Source: Bacillota bacterium
Lineage (GTDB): Bacteria > Bacillota > Clostridia > Lachnospirales > Lachnospiraceae
Length of the DNA stretch: 64,000 bases
Direction: 5' to 3'
Assembly (NCBI GenBank): GCA_023414875.1
Contig: JAEZMV010000017.1
Location: 310,001-374,000, forward strand
Below are positions 53,743 through 63,252 of the stretch, one piece after another. The position numbers and the translations under genes were made by a program. Within the stretch, counting starts at the first letter, position 1; each line of letters starts with the position of its first letter. The notes below the pieces were generated by a model. The model saw only the letters and a program-made list of their open reading frames with translations. It had not been told where the DNA came from and made no database searches.

Positions 53743-54510
53743 TTGGAAGATAAGTTCGAAAATAAACAATTCAAAGATAACCGATTAGAGGATTTTATGA
53801 TACCGTATTACGACCCATCAAAAGAAGAACGTTATATTGATTATAAATCAAAAATTTCGAATTGCTTCTGGGATGAGGCTATCACTTTTGTAAATATCGG
53901 ATTGGATCAGGAATTTTATACAAACATTAAACGAATAAAGAATCCGGCCAGCCTGACAGTTCTTGTGAACAAATACAACCAACTTGGGGAGGATTTTATA
54001 CCCGAGGATTTGGAAGTGATTGCTCCAAACTTCAATCATGGGGAGTTAAAGCTTCGACATGATGCCCGACTAGCATTTGAAGCGATGTGCTTGGATGCTG
54101 AAACATATGATTTACATTTGGAAGCAATATCTACATTTCGTAGTTTTAACTATCAGGAACAGATTTATTACAAAAATTTAACTTCAGAAATAACGATGGA
54201 GGAATATCAGAAAGAAAGAGACAGAGTTTCTGCACGACCAGGGCATAGCGAGCACCAGACCGGTTTGGCAGTAGATATTAATGATCTTGAACAAACCTTT
54301 GAAGAAACATCGGAAGGGCGTTGGTTAGCACGGAATTCCTACAAATACGGCTACTTGCTTAGGTACCCTAAGGGGAAGGAAAGGATTACAGGATATGATT
54401 ATGAACCATGGCATTATCGGTATTTAGGTAAAGAGCTGGCAATGAAGGTGCATCTTAGCAAGCTGACTTATGATGAGTATTATGTCAGGTGTTTCATGTG
54501 GCGCATCTGA
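53743..54510 (+). CDS. VanY-like D-alanyl-D-alanine carboxypeptidase (peptidase M15B)
   Basis: 255 residues from TTG 53743 (AGGAG 9 nt upstream; TTG 53737 is too close). The LAS/M15B core: STFRSFNYQEQIY, SARPGHSEHQTGLAVDIND (zinc His and Asp) and EPWHYRYLGKELA (catalytic Glu, zinc His). These enzymes remove the terminal D-Ala from peptidoglycan precursors. The N-terminus (LEDKFENKQFKDN) has no signal peptide or membrane anchor, unusual for this function. No van regulator or ligase genes are near. Confidence 0.82.
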   Translation: MEDKFENKQFKDNRLEDFMIPYYDPSKEERYIDYKSKISNCFWDEAITFVNIGLDQEFYTNIKRIKNPASLTVLVNKYNQLGEDFIPEDLEVIAPNFNHGELKLRHDARLAFEAMCLDAETYDLHLEAISTFRSFNYQEQIYYKNLTSEITMEEYQKERDRVSARPGHSEHQTGLAVDINDLEQTFEETSEGRWLARNSYKYGYLLRYPKGKERITGYDYEPWHYRYLGKELAMKVHLSKLTYDEYYVRCFMWRI

Positions 54511-54549
54511 TATATAACCGCATGATATCAACAGGTACTTCCGAATATG

Positions 54550-54590
54550 AACCAGAAGAGTCTGCCAGGGCAGACTCTTTTGGTTACGGT
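54550..54590 (+). terminator. Terminator after the vanY-like gene
   Basis: ACCAGAAGAGTCTGCC pairs with GGCAGACTCTTTTGGT (one A-T/G-T variation), with a short loop. Confidence 0.8.
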
Positions 54591-54756
54591 AGTAGCTTTA
54601 ATTGTATACAAAAAAGAATTATATTGACATGAACTCGATTTCGGACTATAAATAATATAGTACTAATTTACTATAGATTATATCATTATCAGAAACACAA
54701 ATGAAGTATTAATTAGAATATACATACTATATTGATGAATATTGGAGAGTATTGTG

Positions 54757-55554
54757 ATGGAGAAGAGAGGTTCATATGAAAAGATAACAGCGTTAATTAC
54801 ATGCTTAGTTATGACGCTCTTTTATACTATTTCATATCATTATCCTTTGAATGGAAAACAAACGACATATAGCATTGCAGAAGAATATCCTAATCTTTTT
54901 ACTCCCCCTGCATATACGAATCTAATTTGCATTATTCTAATGCTGCTCATGGTAGGCTATTCTCTTTTTCAGTTTGGATTAATTCTGAAGAACAGTGGAA
55001 AACTTAGTGACGAAAGAAACCAGCAAATGCGATTGTGTTTTAGTATATCTAATCTGCTAGTTATCATTTGGATTTTGGCATGGAGTTTCGATTTCATGGC
55101 ATTGGCTTTAGTAATAGTTACCATTTTAGTTATCGCGCTATCTATTATAAATAAAACATTAAGCCAAGAAAATTTATCGAAGAGTGAAAAAGTATTTGTC
55201 CGACTTCCATTTAGTATTGGTTACGGATATATGTTAATGTGGTTGATTATTAATACTATTACTCTTTTAAAGAGTATAAGGTGGAATTTCCTTGGAATTT
55301 CAGAGGAAATATGGATGATAGGCGTCCTTGCTTTCGTGCTATGTATTGTAAGTTATAGAACTCAAAAAAATAAAGATATTGCATACTGCCTAACGGTGTT
55401 ATGGGTATACATAGGAATTCTGATGAAACACATTTTAAAAAGTGAATTAGATGGGCAATATGCTGAAGTAATTATAGCTTTGATTATCTACATACTAATC
55501 CTACTTGGAAATGCCGGATATCTAATGATATCAAATAGAAAACGGGAGCTTTAG
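54757..55554 (+). CDS. TspO/MBR-like integral membrane protein
   Basis: 265 residues from ATG 54757 (GGAGAG 8 nt upstream). About eight hydrophobic segments. The N-terminal NGKQTTYSIAEEYPNLFTPPAYTNLICIILMLLMVGYSLFQ and the later RLPFSIGYGYMLMWLIINTITLL, GISEEIW and DIAYCLTVLWVYIGI fit the pattern of long TspO-related (tryptophan-rich sensory) proteins, though many of the typical Trp residues are missing. The role is unclear. It converges with the DUF2935 gene, stops 10 nt apart. Confidence 0.6.
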   Translation: MEKRGSYEKITALITCLVMTLFYTISYHYPLNGKQTTYSIAEEYPNLFTPPAYTNLICIILMLLMVGYSLFQFGLILKNSGKLSDERNQQMRLCFSISNLLVIIWILAWSFDFMALALVIVTILVIALSIINKTLSQENLSKSEKVFVRLPFSIGYGYMLMWLIINTITLLKSIRWNFLGISEEIWMIGVLAFVLCIVSYRTQKNKDIAYCLTVLWVYIGILMKHILKSELDGQYAEVIIALIIYILILLGNAGYLMISNRKREL

Positions 55555-55564
55555 TATATTAACA

Positions 55565-56377
55565 TTAAGTTTTAAGCCGGGGACTTCCGGGATCGCAGCT
55601 TGGCTTTCTGGTGTTTGAGGTGCTTTGTGATAATTTCCATAGATAATAGCATTCTTCCCTGGCCATATGATCAGCCATAAGTGGCATTAAGGTTCCTAAC
55701 ACCCTTCCATCCATTCGCTGATCTCTGAGATTCTCTAAGAATTCATGAAAATTAGTGATGCTAATTCCGGCCTGTTCATTCAGACGTTCTAGGGATGGGA
55801 AATTCGCTAACTGTGTTCTAAGATAACCGTTCATCATAAGGGCTTTTGTATTTAAATCGTGGAACTGGATTTCATAACGGCAGGCAACATCAATTAAATC
55901 TTTCTCTACTAAGTCTAGTTCCGAGGCGATTGAGGCAGCATGACCAATTGCATCAGTAAGCCAGAGCATATGATAATGCAATGGATGAAATAAGGGGTTT
56001 TGTCCATTGATCAGCGAGTTTAGAATAAATAGATATTCCTCGAGTTCATTTAACATATCGTTAAAGAAGGAGGGGGATAGGTGAGTTTTTATATCGGAAG
56101 TAAGTGTCATGGAGAGCAGTTCGATTTTTAATTCCCTTAATCGGTAAGTAGCTTCATAAGCTTTTCGGTTTAATTCTTCAAGCTCCGTTTGTGATAATTG
56201 TTTATGGGATTGTTCCAAAAGCTGATCAAATAATATTATGAATTCTTGGGCTGTTAATAGAAATTCTGATTCAGTCGGGGCGAGAGAAAAGAAGATAAAA
56301 CGGGAGTGGTCACCCATAATCTGCAACCAAAATCGGTGTTCAAAAAGCGCAGTATCTATTATATGAAAGGTATCCAA
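55565..56377 (-). CDS. DUF2935 protein (hemerythrin-like helical bundle)
   Basis: 270 residues from minus-strand TTG 56377 (GGAGG 6 nt upstream). Two tandem four-helix halves with conserved His/Glu: ALFEHRFWLQIMGDHSRFI, NPLFHPLHYHMLWLTDAIGHA and MADHMAREECYYL. DUF2935 proteins are structurally related to iron-binding helical bundles; activity is unproven. It follows the YitT gene by 72 nt in the same direction. Confidence 0.8.
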   Translation of the reverse strand: MDTFHIIDTALFEHRFWLQIMGDHSRFIFFSLAPTESEFLLTAQEFIILFDQLLEQSHKQLSQTELEELNRKAYEATYRLRELKIELLSMTLTSDIKTHLSPSFFNDMLNELEEYLFILNSLINGQNPLFHPLHYHMLWLTDAIGHAASIASELDLVEKDLIDVACRYEIQFHDLNTKALMMNGYLRTQLANFPSLERLNEQAGISITNFHEFLENLRDQRMDGRVLGTLMPLMADHMAREECYYLWKLSQSTSNTRKPSCDPGSPRLKT

Positions 56378-56449
56378 GGTATTTCCTCCGGATCATTTAT
56401 TCATAAAAGTATATGCGCTTTTTTTTCTATTATTCTATGTCGTAATACC

Positions 56450-57313
56450 CTAAATACGAAAACCTCGTCCGATAATTTCACTGGTATTTGTAATCAGAAT
56501 AAAAGCATTCGGATCGAATTGTTTTATAAATTTTCGTAAATGTACCGCCTGTGACCGATTCATTACCGTCAGAATTATCTTTTTGTCCTTGTCTGAAAAT
56601 GCACCCTTTGCATCAAAGATTGTAGCACTTCGGTGTATATTCTTAAGAATATAGGCGCAGATGGGTTTTGGGTCTTCACATATGATTGTAAAGTATTTGT
56701 TCAGGTTTAAGTTTTCTATGATAGTGTCAACAAGGGTGGACTTGATAAATAAACCTAGGAGAGAAAATAAACCGGTAGTTATACCAAAAACCGGGAAGGT
56801 TAGCAGGGTTAACAGTAGGTCACTGATTAATAATGATCTTCCTATATCTATGTTGCTGTATTTTTTTAACATCATGGCTATGATATCCGTACCACCGGTA
56901 GAAGCACCGATATTGAATAAGATAGCTGCACCAACAGAAGGCAATAGTACCGCAAAAGCAAGCTCTAGCGTTGGCTCTGAGGTGAGAGGCTTATCCATAG
57001 GTGCAATTACCTCCAGCAAACGTAATGCCACTGAAAGAAGGATGCTTCCGTAGGCGGTCCGGTTTCCAAAACTCTTTCCGATAAAGATGTATCCTACGAT
57101 TAATAAAATTGCATTAATAATGATAACAATTGTTCCTGAGCTAATGGTATCGTCAAAGAGTCGGCTAAGGAGGATAGCAATACCGGTTACTCCACCGATG
57201 GAGAAGTTATTTGGGAATTTAAAAAAGTAGACACCTATAACAACCAGCATAATACCAAGGGTTATCAATGCGTATTCTATCATAGATTGTTTTAGTGTTT
57301 TATTCTGCTCCAT
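56450..57313 (-). CDS. YitT family membrane protein (DUF161 + DUF2179)
   Basis: 287 residues, TAGGAGGCC before ATG on the minus strand. Five to six transmembrane segments (first GIMLVVIGVYFFKFPNNFSIGGVTGIAILLS; FNIGASTGGTDIIAMML is the family's conserved glycine-rich region), then a cytosolic DUF2179 domain with DAKGAFSDKDKKIILTVMNRSQAVHLRKFIKQFDPNAFI. Function unknown. It is divergent from rsgA. Confidence 0.88.
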   Translation of the reverse strand: MEQNKTLKQSMIEYALITLGIMLVVIGVYFFKFPNNFSIGGVTGIAILLSRLFDDTISSGTIVIIINAILLIVGYIFIGKSFGNRTAYGSILLSVALRLLEVIAPMDKPLTSEPTLELAFAVLLPSVGAAILFNIGASTGGTDIIAMMLKKYSNIDIGRSLLISDLLLTLLTFPVFGITTGLFSLLGLFIKSTLVDTIIENLNLNKYFTIICEDPKPICAYILKNIHRSATIFDAKGAFSDKDKKIILTVMNRSQAVHLRKFIKQFDPNAFILITNTSEIIGRGFRI

Positions 57314-57864
57314 ATGGCCTCCTATATGTTTGTTGATTCCTTTAGCCTTTTAACTTTTGAGTTTTTAACTATTGCAAAATGGAAAAAAATACATTATAAT
57401 ATCACCGTAACAATAATATTTATACTAAATTGTATTATAGCATATCCGTTTGGATATCGAAAGGAGATATATTTAATGTCAGCGTGTTTATTGGTGGTAA
57501 CTGACTAAAACTTCATATCGGGCAGAACCGGAAAGAAGCTGAGGTTATAGAACCTCTTTTTGGTGATGCCGTAAAAGTAACCTTTCGTGAAAACTATGGC
57601 TTATGTAGTGGCACACTTTAGGGTGTGTTATTTTTATGTCTAAAATATTTTTAGGTAAACACCGCAAAAACAGCAAATTCCACAAGGCTGCTTTCTGCGG
57701 TATTTTTCTGCCTAAAATTACGCTACCGGTGCTGATAGAGCTGGAGAAGAAAGGAATAGTTTTGATGAATGAATTAATAAATATTAGAAAGTCAAGGGTA
57801 CATAAAAGCTGTAAGTTAAGACAATTAACATGTAAATTTGAACAAAACAGTATGGAGGATAGCA
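57314..57864. other. Intergenic region upstream of rsgA with several stems
   Basis: No gene supported. Stems: GAGGTT/AACCTC with a short T run (about 57540-57562), CACAC/GTGTG (57611-57630), and ACCGCA...CAGC/GCTG...TGCGGT (about 57659-57705). No known riboswitch was recognised. Confidence 0.45.
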
Positions 57865-58944
57865 ATGATAGATTTAATTAAATATGGATATACAGGTCAA
57901 AATCAGGTAAATGAAATTACAGAAGGGTGTATACCAGCCCGCGTAACCGAGGTTCACCGTGAATTATATAGGGTGGTTTCGGAATATGGTGAGAGTAATG
58001 CGAAATTAAAAGGTACCATGTATAATATCACAGAGAGCTCTTCGGATTTTCCGGCAGTCGGAGACTTTGTTTCGCTTCGATATAATGAATGTGGAGATTC
58101 CCAGATTGTAAAGGTATTAACGAGAAAGTCTAAATTCTCTCGTCCCGATTATTCCGGACATGGAGCAGGTTATGTTAAAACGATATTGGAGCAGGTGGTT
58201 GCCGCTAACTTTGACTACGTATTTATCCTGGCATCCTTAAATCATGATTTTAATTTGAATCGTATCCTGAGATATATTACTGTTGCCTGGGAAAGTGGCG
58301 GGATACCGATTGTATTATTGACTAAAGCGGATTTGGTAGAGGATTATGAGAAACAGCTAAAAAAAGTACAGGAACAGGCGATTGGAGTTGACATTTATGT
58401 AATTAGTTCGGTTTCTGGAGAAGGGCTGGAACAATTGGCCCGGTATATGAAGCCCGGCGTAACAATAGTGTTTCTTGGATCATCCGGAGTGGGTAAATCA
58501 ACTTTGGTAAACGCCCTGGCAGGTGAAGCTATCATGGATGTTAAATCTATAAGAGAGGATGATAGTAAGGGAAGGCACACGACGACTCACCGTCAGCTGA
58601 TTCTATTAAAGAATGGTGTTATGATAATAGACACTCCGGGAATGAGAGAACTTGGTATGTGGGATGTCACAGAAGGATTGGGAGAAGCATTTTCCGATAT
58701 TGAAGAGTTAATGCAAAATTGCCGGTTTTCCGACTGTTCCCATAGAAGTGAGCCAGGTTGTGCGGTACTTCATGCCATTGAAAACGGAACCCTTGAGCAC
58801 TCACGTTGGAAGAATTATCTTCAACTAAAGGGAGAAGCTAAATTTACGGAAGATAAGGCTGGATATCTCAGAGAAAAGGAAAAATTTATGAAGAGGATTA
58901 ATAAAGCTTCAAAGGCAAGGCAGAAGGTTGGAGAAATAAGATAG
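57865..58944 (+). CDS. rsgA: Ribosome small-subunit-dependent GTPase RsgA
   Basis: 359 residues from ATG 57865 (GGAGG 6 nt upstream). An N-terminal OB-fold, then a circularly permuted GTPase with motif order G4 (LTKADL), G1 (GSSGVGKSTL), G3 (DTPGMRE), and a C-terminal zinc site CRFSDCSHRSEPGCAV. It helps late 30S maturation. It stands apart from the usual prp-rpe-thiN block, so it may be a second RsgA paralogue. Confidence 0.92.
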   Translation: MIDLIKYGYTGQNQVNEITEGCIPARVTEVHRELYRVVSEYGESNAKLKGTMYNITESSSDFPAVGDFVSLRYNECGDSQIVKVLTRKSKFSRPDYSGHGAGYVKTILEQVVAANFDYVFILASLNHDFNLNRILRYITVAWESGGIPIVLLTKADLVEDYEKQLKKVQEQAIGVDIYVISSVSGEGLEQLARYMKPGVTIVFLGSSGVGKSTLVNALAGEAIMDVKSIREDDSKGRHTTTHRQLILLKNGVMIIDTPGMRELGMWDVTEGLGEAFSDIEELMQNCRFSDCSHRSEPGCAVLHAIENGTLEHSRWKNYLQLKGEAKFTEDKAGYLREKEKFMKRINKASKARQKVGEIR

Positions 58945-59060
58945 TGTTAAGAAGAAAGATAATAATAAGAAGAAAGATAAAAGTAATATAAAGGATATAG
59001 TGATAAAAAGGGTAATAGTGATTAAAGGATAATAGTAATAAAGAAGACTATTAAGGAAAA
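58945..59060 (+). repeat. Degenerate purine-rich repeats after rsgA
   Basis: TAAGAAGAAAGATAA appears twice (about 58948 and 58966), followed by looser AAAGGATA/AATAGTGAT units. It is low-complexity, perhaps from slippage, with no hairpin terminator. Confidence 0.5.
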
Positions 59061-59116
59061 CTAAAATATTTTGAGGGTCTTCATTAGGAAAAGAAAGACT
59101 CGGAAAGGATTACTTT

Positions 59117-60112
59117 ATGAATATAATGAGTTTTAATCACAATCATATTGTAAAGGCAAAAGAGATTGCGATGGCCAATTATGAGGAGGAGAGGCAGAAA
59201 CTACCTTATCTTCCTAGGATTGATGAAATTCCGGATTTAAATTATTTTGCAGATAATCAACTAGGGGTAACGGCTTTTGAGGGTGATCAGATGTTAGGTT
59301 TTTTGTGTGCTTACCAGCCTAGTGAAGATGCCTTTGGAACGACCAATGTCAGAGGGACCTTTTCACCGATACATGCCCACGGGGTTATTTCATCTTGTTT
59401 TGATCGATCTACAGGTGATTTCGTTCGTTATGACCGTGATCGCATTTATTCTCGGCTATATCAGGAGGCAGCGAAAAGATGGGTTGAAGCGGGGATTAAA
59501 AGTCATGCAATTGCTTTATATACTCATGAAAAGGATTCGATTAACAGCTTCTTCTATAACAGCTTTGGATTAAGATGTATGGATGCTGTCCGTTCTTTGG
59601 ATACTATTCCGGAGTATTTTGAGGTGAACTCGGATTGTAATAATGAAATAGAGTACTGTGAATTGCGAAAGGAGGAATGGAGGAATTTAACAGGTTATCA
59701 CAATGGTTTGATTTCTCATTTGGGTAATAGCCCTTGCTTTATGAGGTACGATTCAATAGAAGAGGAAGATATTTGTCTCGAGGCTTCGGAGGGTGTTCGT
59801 TACTTTGCAGCCAAAGCGGGTGGAGAATACATTGTATATTTAAAAATATCAGATGAAGGAGAAAACTTTATTACAGAGTACCAAGGTATGAAAAATATTT
59901 GTGGAGCTTATTGCAAACCGTCATACCGTGGAACAGGAATTTCTCATAATCTACTCTGCTATCTAATGAAAACGCTGAAGCGGGAGGGTTATGAGCTTTT
60001 GGGTGTGGATTGTGAGAGCTTTAATCCAACTGCTCGTAGCTTCTGGTTAAAATACTTTACCGAGTATACAAATAGTATGGTAAGGCGGATTGATGATAAA
60101 GTGTTTTTATAA
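59117..60112 (+). CDS. GNAT family N-acetyltransferase, two-domain
   Basis: 331 residues, GGAAAGGATT before ATG. N-terminal half with LNYFADNQLGVTAFEGDQMLGFLCAYQ and an atypical acetyltransferase fold; the C-terminal half has the acetyl-CoA loop CKPSYRGTGISHNLLCYLM and LGVDCESFNPTARSFWLKYF. The substrate is unknown; the nearby 60489 gene is another GNAT. Confidence 0.78.
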   Translation: MNIMSFNHNHIVKAKEIAMANYEEERQKLPYLPRIDEIPDLNYFADNQLGVTAFEGDQMLGFLCAYQPSEDAFGTTNVRGTFSPIHAHGVISSCFDRSTGDFVRYDRDRIYSRLYQEAAKRWVEAGIKSHAIALYTHEKDSINSFFYNSFGLRCMDAVRSLDTIPEYFEVNSDCNNEIEYCELRKEEWRNLTGYHNGLISHLGNSPCFMRYDSIEEEDICLEASEGVRYFAAKAGGEYIVYLKISDEGENFITEYQGMKNICGAYCKPSYRGTGISHNLLCYLMKTLKREGYELLGVDCESFNPTARSFWLKYFTEYTNSMVRRIDDKVFL

Positions 60113-60189
60113 ATAATGTCTATTATAAATACACTTTGTTATAATGTTTTTAAGGGTTTGATGGAGTAATAAAGTACATATGAACTTGG

Positions 60190-60236
60190 AATAGGCATCT
60201 TCGCGGATATTATAATCCGAAGAAGATGCCTATTTG
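60190..60236. terminator. Terminator after the first GNAT gene
   Basis: AATAGGCATCTTC (60190-60202) pairs with GAAGATGCCTATT (60223-60235), with an inner CGGAT/ATCCG stem. Confidence 0.85.
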
Positions 60237-60344
60237 CATACAGAGGAATTATCGGTTCCAATCATCATTTTAGCAATAGCAGGCGGTGCTGCGGTAGTTG
60301 GTGGAGCAGTTATGGTCACCAATAAGAAAAAATCCGGTAAATAA
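60234..60344 (+). pseudogene. Possible remnant encoding a C-terminal membrane anchor
   Basis: An open frame ends at TAA 60342-60344 and reads EELSVPIIILAIAGGAAVVG, then VMVTNKKKSGK: a hydrophobic segment followed by a basic tail, like the end of a surface protein. There is no LPXTG and no ribosome site; the only start is TTG 60234 beside a terminator. It lies between two terminators. Confidence 0.3.
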
Positions 60345-60353
60345 TATTGAATA

Positions 60354-60386
60354 GAAAGAGGTTGTCTACGGGCAACCTCTTTCTTA
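60354..60386 (+). terminator. Intrinsic terminator before the second GNAT gene
   Basis: GAAAGAGGTTG (60354-60364) pairs with CAACCTCTTTC (60373-60383). Confidence 0.85.
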
Positions 60387-60488
60387 ATATCTCTTAATTT
60401 CATCGTGCTAGGGAAGTTTAAAGTGGTTGTTTTTGGGAAAATTATAAGTATAATAATTTATTAAACATGGCTGAAAGAAGGATGTAGA

Positions 60489-61352
60489 ATGGTAGTAAAA
60501 GAATATGATGATGTACGAGCTTTTTTAAATGATTACGAAAAGGTTCTTTTGGAACAGGAAGCAATCAGTCAATTGGTGTTATACAATGCATATCAATGTA
60601 GAGATCATGCAATCGATGAAAAAGCTATCTTTGGTGCTGTGGAATATGAGGGGAAAGCGGTGGTGCTGTTTAGTTATGTCACTCAGTTTAATCTGGTGAT
60701 CTTCGCGGCTCTACCAGAAAATGCTGTTCCCGCCTCCGCAGCGTTAGCGGATTATCTGGGAGCTCGCCATATTCTTATTAACTATATAAACGCCAGGCAT
60801 GATGTATGCTTAAGCTTTATTGAACAGTATAGAAAGCAGATTAACTGCAGCTTTTCCGAGAAGCTGGGCATGGAGATAATGGAAATCCGGGAAGTAAACG
60901 AGATAAAACCCATGGAAGGAATGCATCGACTGGCTTTGATAGAAGAAGCAAAGCTGGTTACTGAATGGATGATTGAATTTCAGATGGAAGCCCTGACCAG
61001 TGAGATGGACTATGAAGCTGCCTTAAACAGAGCTAAAAAATTAATCGAAGAAAAGAAAATATATTTTTATGAAAATACGGATCATCAGGTGGTATCGATG
61101 GCGGTTGCTTCCAGAAAGTTAGTTCATGGGACAGCGATTACCTATGTTTATACACCTGAGGAATATCGAGGGATAGGGTACGCAGCTGCCAATATATATT
61201 ATTTAAGTAAAGAGCTACTATTACAGGGGAATGAATTTTGTACTCTGTTTGTTGATAAGAAAAACCCGCTTTCGGGCAGGGCTTATGAAAAAGTGGGCTA
61301 TAAGACAATTGAAGAAAACTATGAATACAAATTAAATCCGATTGAAGTGTAA
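60489..61352 (+). CDS. GNAT family N-acetyltransferase
   Basis: 287 residues, GAAGGATG 7 nt before ATG. The C-terminal acetyltransferase domain (residues about 140-285) has YVYTPEEYRGIGYAAANIYYLSKELL, the acetyl-CoA loop, and LFVDKKNPLSGRAYEKVGYKTIEE. The N-terminal half is a degenerate related domain. The substrate is unknown. Confidence 0.8.
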   Translation: MVVKEYDDVRAFLNDYEKVLLEQEAISQLVLYNAYQCRDHAIDEKAIFGAVEYEGKAVVLFSYVTQFNLVIFAALPENAVPASAALADYLGARHILINYINARHDVCLSFIEQYRKQINCSFSEKLGMEIMEIREVNEIKPMEGMHRLALIEEAKLVTEWMIEFQMEALTSEMDYEAALNRAKKLIEEKKIYFYENTDHQVVSMAVASRKLVHGTAITYVYTPEEYRGIGYAAANIYYLSKELLLQGNEFCTLFVDKKNPLSGRAYEKVGYKTIEENYEYKLNPIEV

Positions 61353-61533
61353 GAATAATTGGGAAACGAGCAGTACATATCCCCATTATTTTTATACGAT
61401 TTAGAATAACTAAGCCCACAATCAATGGTTCGATTTATGCCCATTACACCTTGTTCTTGCTTTTCATTTCAGTCCAGAGTAAAATATAGTTAATACTAGA
61501 AGAACAAGAAGAAGTATGGAGGATTAACTATAT

Positions 61534-62535
61534 ATGAAGATAATAAAGTGGGGAATTATCGGAACGGGTATGATATCTTCAAACTTTGCAGCAGCATTAA
61601 ATTCATTAGATAATACAGATATGGTAGCAGTAGCTTCCAGGGACTTAAACAAAGCAAAGGAATTCGCGAACCGTTTTCGGATAAAAAAAGCATATGGAAG
61701 CTATGAAGAAATTGTGATGGACCCGGAAATTGATGTAATATATATTGGAACGCCTCATACGGAGCATAAGAATAACTCAGAACTATGTATTACCCATGGG
61801 AAGGCGGTACTGTGCGAAAAACCTATTACCATAAATCAGAAGGATACACAGTATTTAATATCGCTTGCGAAAGAGTATAATGTCTTTTTAATGGTGGCAA
61901 TGTGGACAAAGTTCCTTCCTACCACAAAGGTGGTTAAAAAATGGATTCAAAAAAAGCTGATCGGTGAGATTAAGTATATGAATATCTCCTTTGGTTTTAA
62001 GGCCGAGTATGATGTAAATAGCAGACTATATAGTCCTAAATTTGCAGGAGGTGCATTACTTGACGTAGGCATTTATCCAATAACCTATGCAATTCATATG
62101 ATGGATAGGCTGCCGGATCAGGTAACCGGAAGAGCATATATAGGCAAAAGTAATGTAGACGAAATGAACGTAATCATTTTCCAATACAAGGAGGGTGCAA
62201 TGGCGGATTTGAGTTCTGCCATATCGGCTGATACCGGTAGGGATGCGGTCATTATTGGTGATAAAGGAAAAATAGTTGTACCGAACTTTTTTATGGCGGA
62301 GAGTGCAGAACTCTATGATTCTTCAGGGAAATTAGTAGATTCATTTTTATCACCATTTTCTGAAAATGGCTACGAGTATGAAGCAGAAGAGGTAAATCAG
62401 TGCCTTAGAGAAGGTAAGAAGGAGAGTGCAGTTATTCCTCATAGGGATATGTTGGATATTATGAAGCTAATGGACGGTTTACGAGCCGAGTGGGGACTGA
62501 CCTATCCTCAGGAATGTGAGGGTTTGAGAGTGTAA
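61534..62535 (+). CDS. Gfo/Idh/MocA family NAD(P)-dependent oxidoreductase
   Basis: 333 residues, TGGAGGATT before ATG. Rossmann start WGIIGTGMISSNFAAAL, VAVASRDLNKAKEFANRF, DVIYIGTPHTEHKNN and the family's EKPITIN (catalytic Lys region), then a C-terminal alpha/beta domain with GGALLDVGIYPITYAIHM (conserved Asp/Tyr-His type site). It acts on sugars or polyols; the substrate cannot be told from sequence. Confidence 0.87.
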   Translation: MKIIKWGIIGTGMISSNFAAALNSLDNTDMVAVASRDLNKAKEFANRFRIKKAYGSYEEIVMDPEIDVIYIGTPHTEHKNNSELCITHGKAVLCEKPITINQKDTQYLISLAKEYNVFLMVAMWTKFLPTTKVVKKWIQKKLIGEIKYMNISFGFKAEYDVNSRLYSPKFAGGALLDVGIYPITYAIHMMDRLPDQVTGRAYIGKSNVDEMNVIIFQYKEGAMADLSSAISADTGRDAVIIGDKGKIVVPNFFMAESAELYDSSGKLVDSFLSPFSENGYEYEAEEVNQCLREGKKESAVIPHRDMLDIMKLMDGLRAEWGLTYPQECEGLRV

Positions 62536-62586
62536 TCTTTTTTTATTAACGGAGAAAGCTCTAATACCCCCTAAGGAGAATATCGT

Positions 62587-63147
62587 ATGAAAGAATATGA
62601 ATATAAGATTGCTGGTTATAGTTTTTCGGATGAGCATGAATATAAAGAAGCTAAACGGGAAGCAGACACAATCGAATATATTAAGGCGAATACTGATTTG
62701 AATGATCTGAATAAAGTAACAAAATTGTATCATAAACTAATTGAGCGCAAAACTTTAAAGACGATTGTTGGTTATTCTTTTTTAAAAGAGCTGCAGGAGC
62801 GAATTCTAAAAGAAGGACTCATCAGTAAAGAGAACTTACCGAATATTAAGATTGAGAAGGATGATAAACGGTTAAGGATACTTTCGAACTCACTTCAGCA
62901 AGATCAAGAGAAGAAACATAAGGAGATAGTGGATGATTATCGTATTAAACTCAGAAACTTAAGAATTATATGTTTTTTTCTGGTGGCGATTATTATCGCT
63001 ATGATATTTATTTCTATTTTTAGTGATCGAAGTGTATTTACGAATTATGAAAATGAAATCCTTGATAAGTACTCTGCCTGGGAAGAAGAACTGGATGCTA
63101 GAGAAAAAACACTACAGGAAAAAGAAGATTCAAAAATTGTAGATTAA
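62587..63147 (+). CDS. Single-pass membrane protein of unknown function
   Basis: 186 residues, AAGGAGAAT before ATG. A cytosolic helical region (starts MKEYEYKIAGYSFSDEHEYKEAKREADTIEYI; later SFLKELQERILKEGLI), a transmembrane segment (about residues 129-149, RIICFFLVAIIIAMIFISIF) and a C-terminal coiled-coil tail rich in Glu. Similar YKIAGYSF proteins are, as I recall, common in Lachnospiraceae. It precedes a two-component system by 105 nt. Confidence 0.65.
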   Translation: MKEYEYKIAGYSFSDEHEYKEAKREADTIEYIKANTDLNDLNKVTKLYHKLIERKTLKTIVGYSFLKELQERILKEGLISKENLPNIKIEKDDKRLRILSNSLQQDQEKKHKEIVDDYRIKLRNLRIICFFLVAIIIAMIFISIFSDRSVFTNYENEILDKYSAWEEELDAREKTLQEKEDSKIVD

Positions 63148-63252
63148 GTTCACAATTTTATCATAGTTCGTTGTTATTATATTTACAGGTTTTCTATGAA
63201 AATTCGAGTATCAAAGGCTAAATAAGAGCAAATCATATTATGGAGGTGCCAA

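Noticed and set aside
57636..57881. 81-codon plus-strand open frame before rsgA
   Set aside because: No ribosome site, basic low-complexity text, overlaps the well-supported rsgA start.
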